In this document: positions 63,992-64,000 of the stretch, one piece after another
Numbering within the stretch: the stretch's first letter is position 1
How the letters are laid out: each line of letters begins with the position of its first letter
Assembly: GCF_015354575.1 (NCBI RefSeq)
Contig: NZ_JACAFQ010000005.1
Span: forward strand, 172,277-236,276
Length of the DNA stretch: 64,000 bases
DNA from: Pseudomonas sp. UFMG81
GTDB lineage: Bacteria > Pseudomonadota > Gammaproteobacteria > Pseudomonadales > Pseudomonadaceae
Direction of reading: 5' to 3'
Made by a program: the position numbers and the translations under genes
The notes under the pieces: generated by a model
Told to the model about the DNA's origin: nothing
Database searches by the model: none
Seen by the model: only the letters and a program-made list of their open reading frames with translations

Positions 63992-64000
63992 GGACGGAGC

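Overview
The window is chromosomal DNA of a fluorescent Pseudomonas, most likely the Pseudomonas putida group. The evidence is high GC, very dense coding, many short P. putida-type REP palindromes between genes, and a gene order (pdxY, uvrD, zwf-rpiR, pycR-pycA-oadA, aspA, purEK, pstSCAB-phoU, phoBR, ubiCA, hupA, recG, oxyR, exbB-exbD-tonB) that I recall from P. putida chromosomes on one side of oriC. That placement is from memory, not computed. I saw no rRNA, tRNA, insertion sequence, prophage or CRISPR array.

Layout. 1-2.3 kb: two COG0523 (CobW-type) GTPases around a DUF1826 gene, then a DUF3301 protein. 2.4-7.4 kb: pdxY, a thioesterase, a CPA2 antiporter, an SMI1/KNR4 protein and a Tim44-domain protein. 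7.6-13 kb: uvrD and a membrane PAS-GGDEF-EAL protein. 13-20.2 kb: zwf divergent from a HexR-like regulator with a palindromic operator between them, then a LysR gene divergent from the two-subunit pyruvate carboxylase. 20.3-22.1 kb: a toxin-first HipA/HipB-like module behind four evenly phased TGCA-N6-TGCA sites. 22.1-29 kb: two GNATs, a PaiB-like protein divergent from a MocR regulator whose linker carries a 12-bp periodic array of DnaA-box-like words, then an acetylpolyamine amidohydrolase / polyamine-binding protein pair with an AraC regulator.

29.4-38.2 kb: aspA divergent from a LysR gene; purEK behind a leader with a strong intrinsic terminator; small envelope and stress genes; a mutarotase; a second thioesterase; an MHS transporter; and an AT-richer orphan membrane gene. 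38.4-51.3 kb: the phosphate regulon (pstS, pstC, pstA, pstB, phoU, phoR, phoB) with recognisable Pho boxes and unusually large PstC and PstA permeases. A response regulator, an M23 peptidase and a CorC/HlyC protein are interleaved. 51.4-64 kb: COG4315 protein, ubiC-ubiA, rubredoxin and its reductase, hupA, an SCP2-like protein, a YbaK-HDOD protein, recG, oxyR, exbB-exbD-tonB and an epimerase.

Most of the window is core metabolism and envelope function. The less explained structure is regulatory: the phased operators of the HipA/HipB module, perfect DnaA boxes far above chance plus the 12-bp array, the purE leader terminator, and inverted repeats abutting the start codons of oxyR and a DUF3299 gene.
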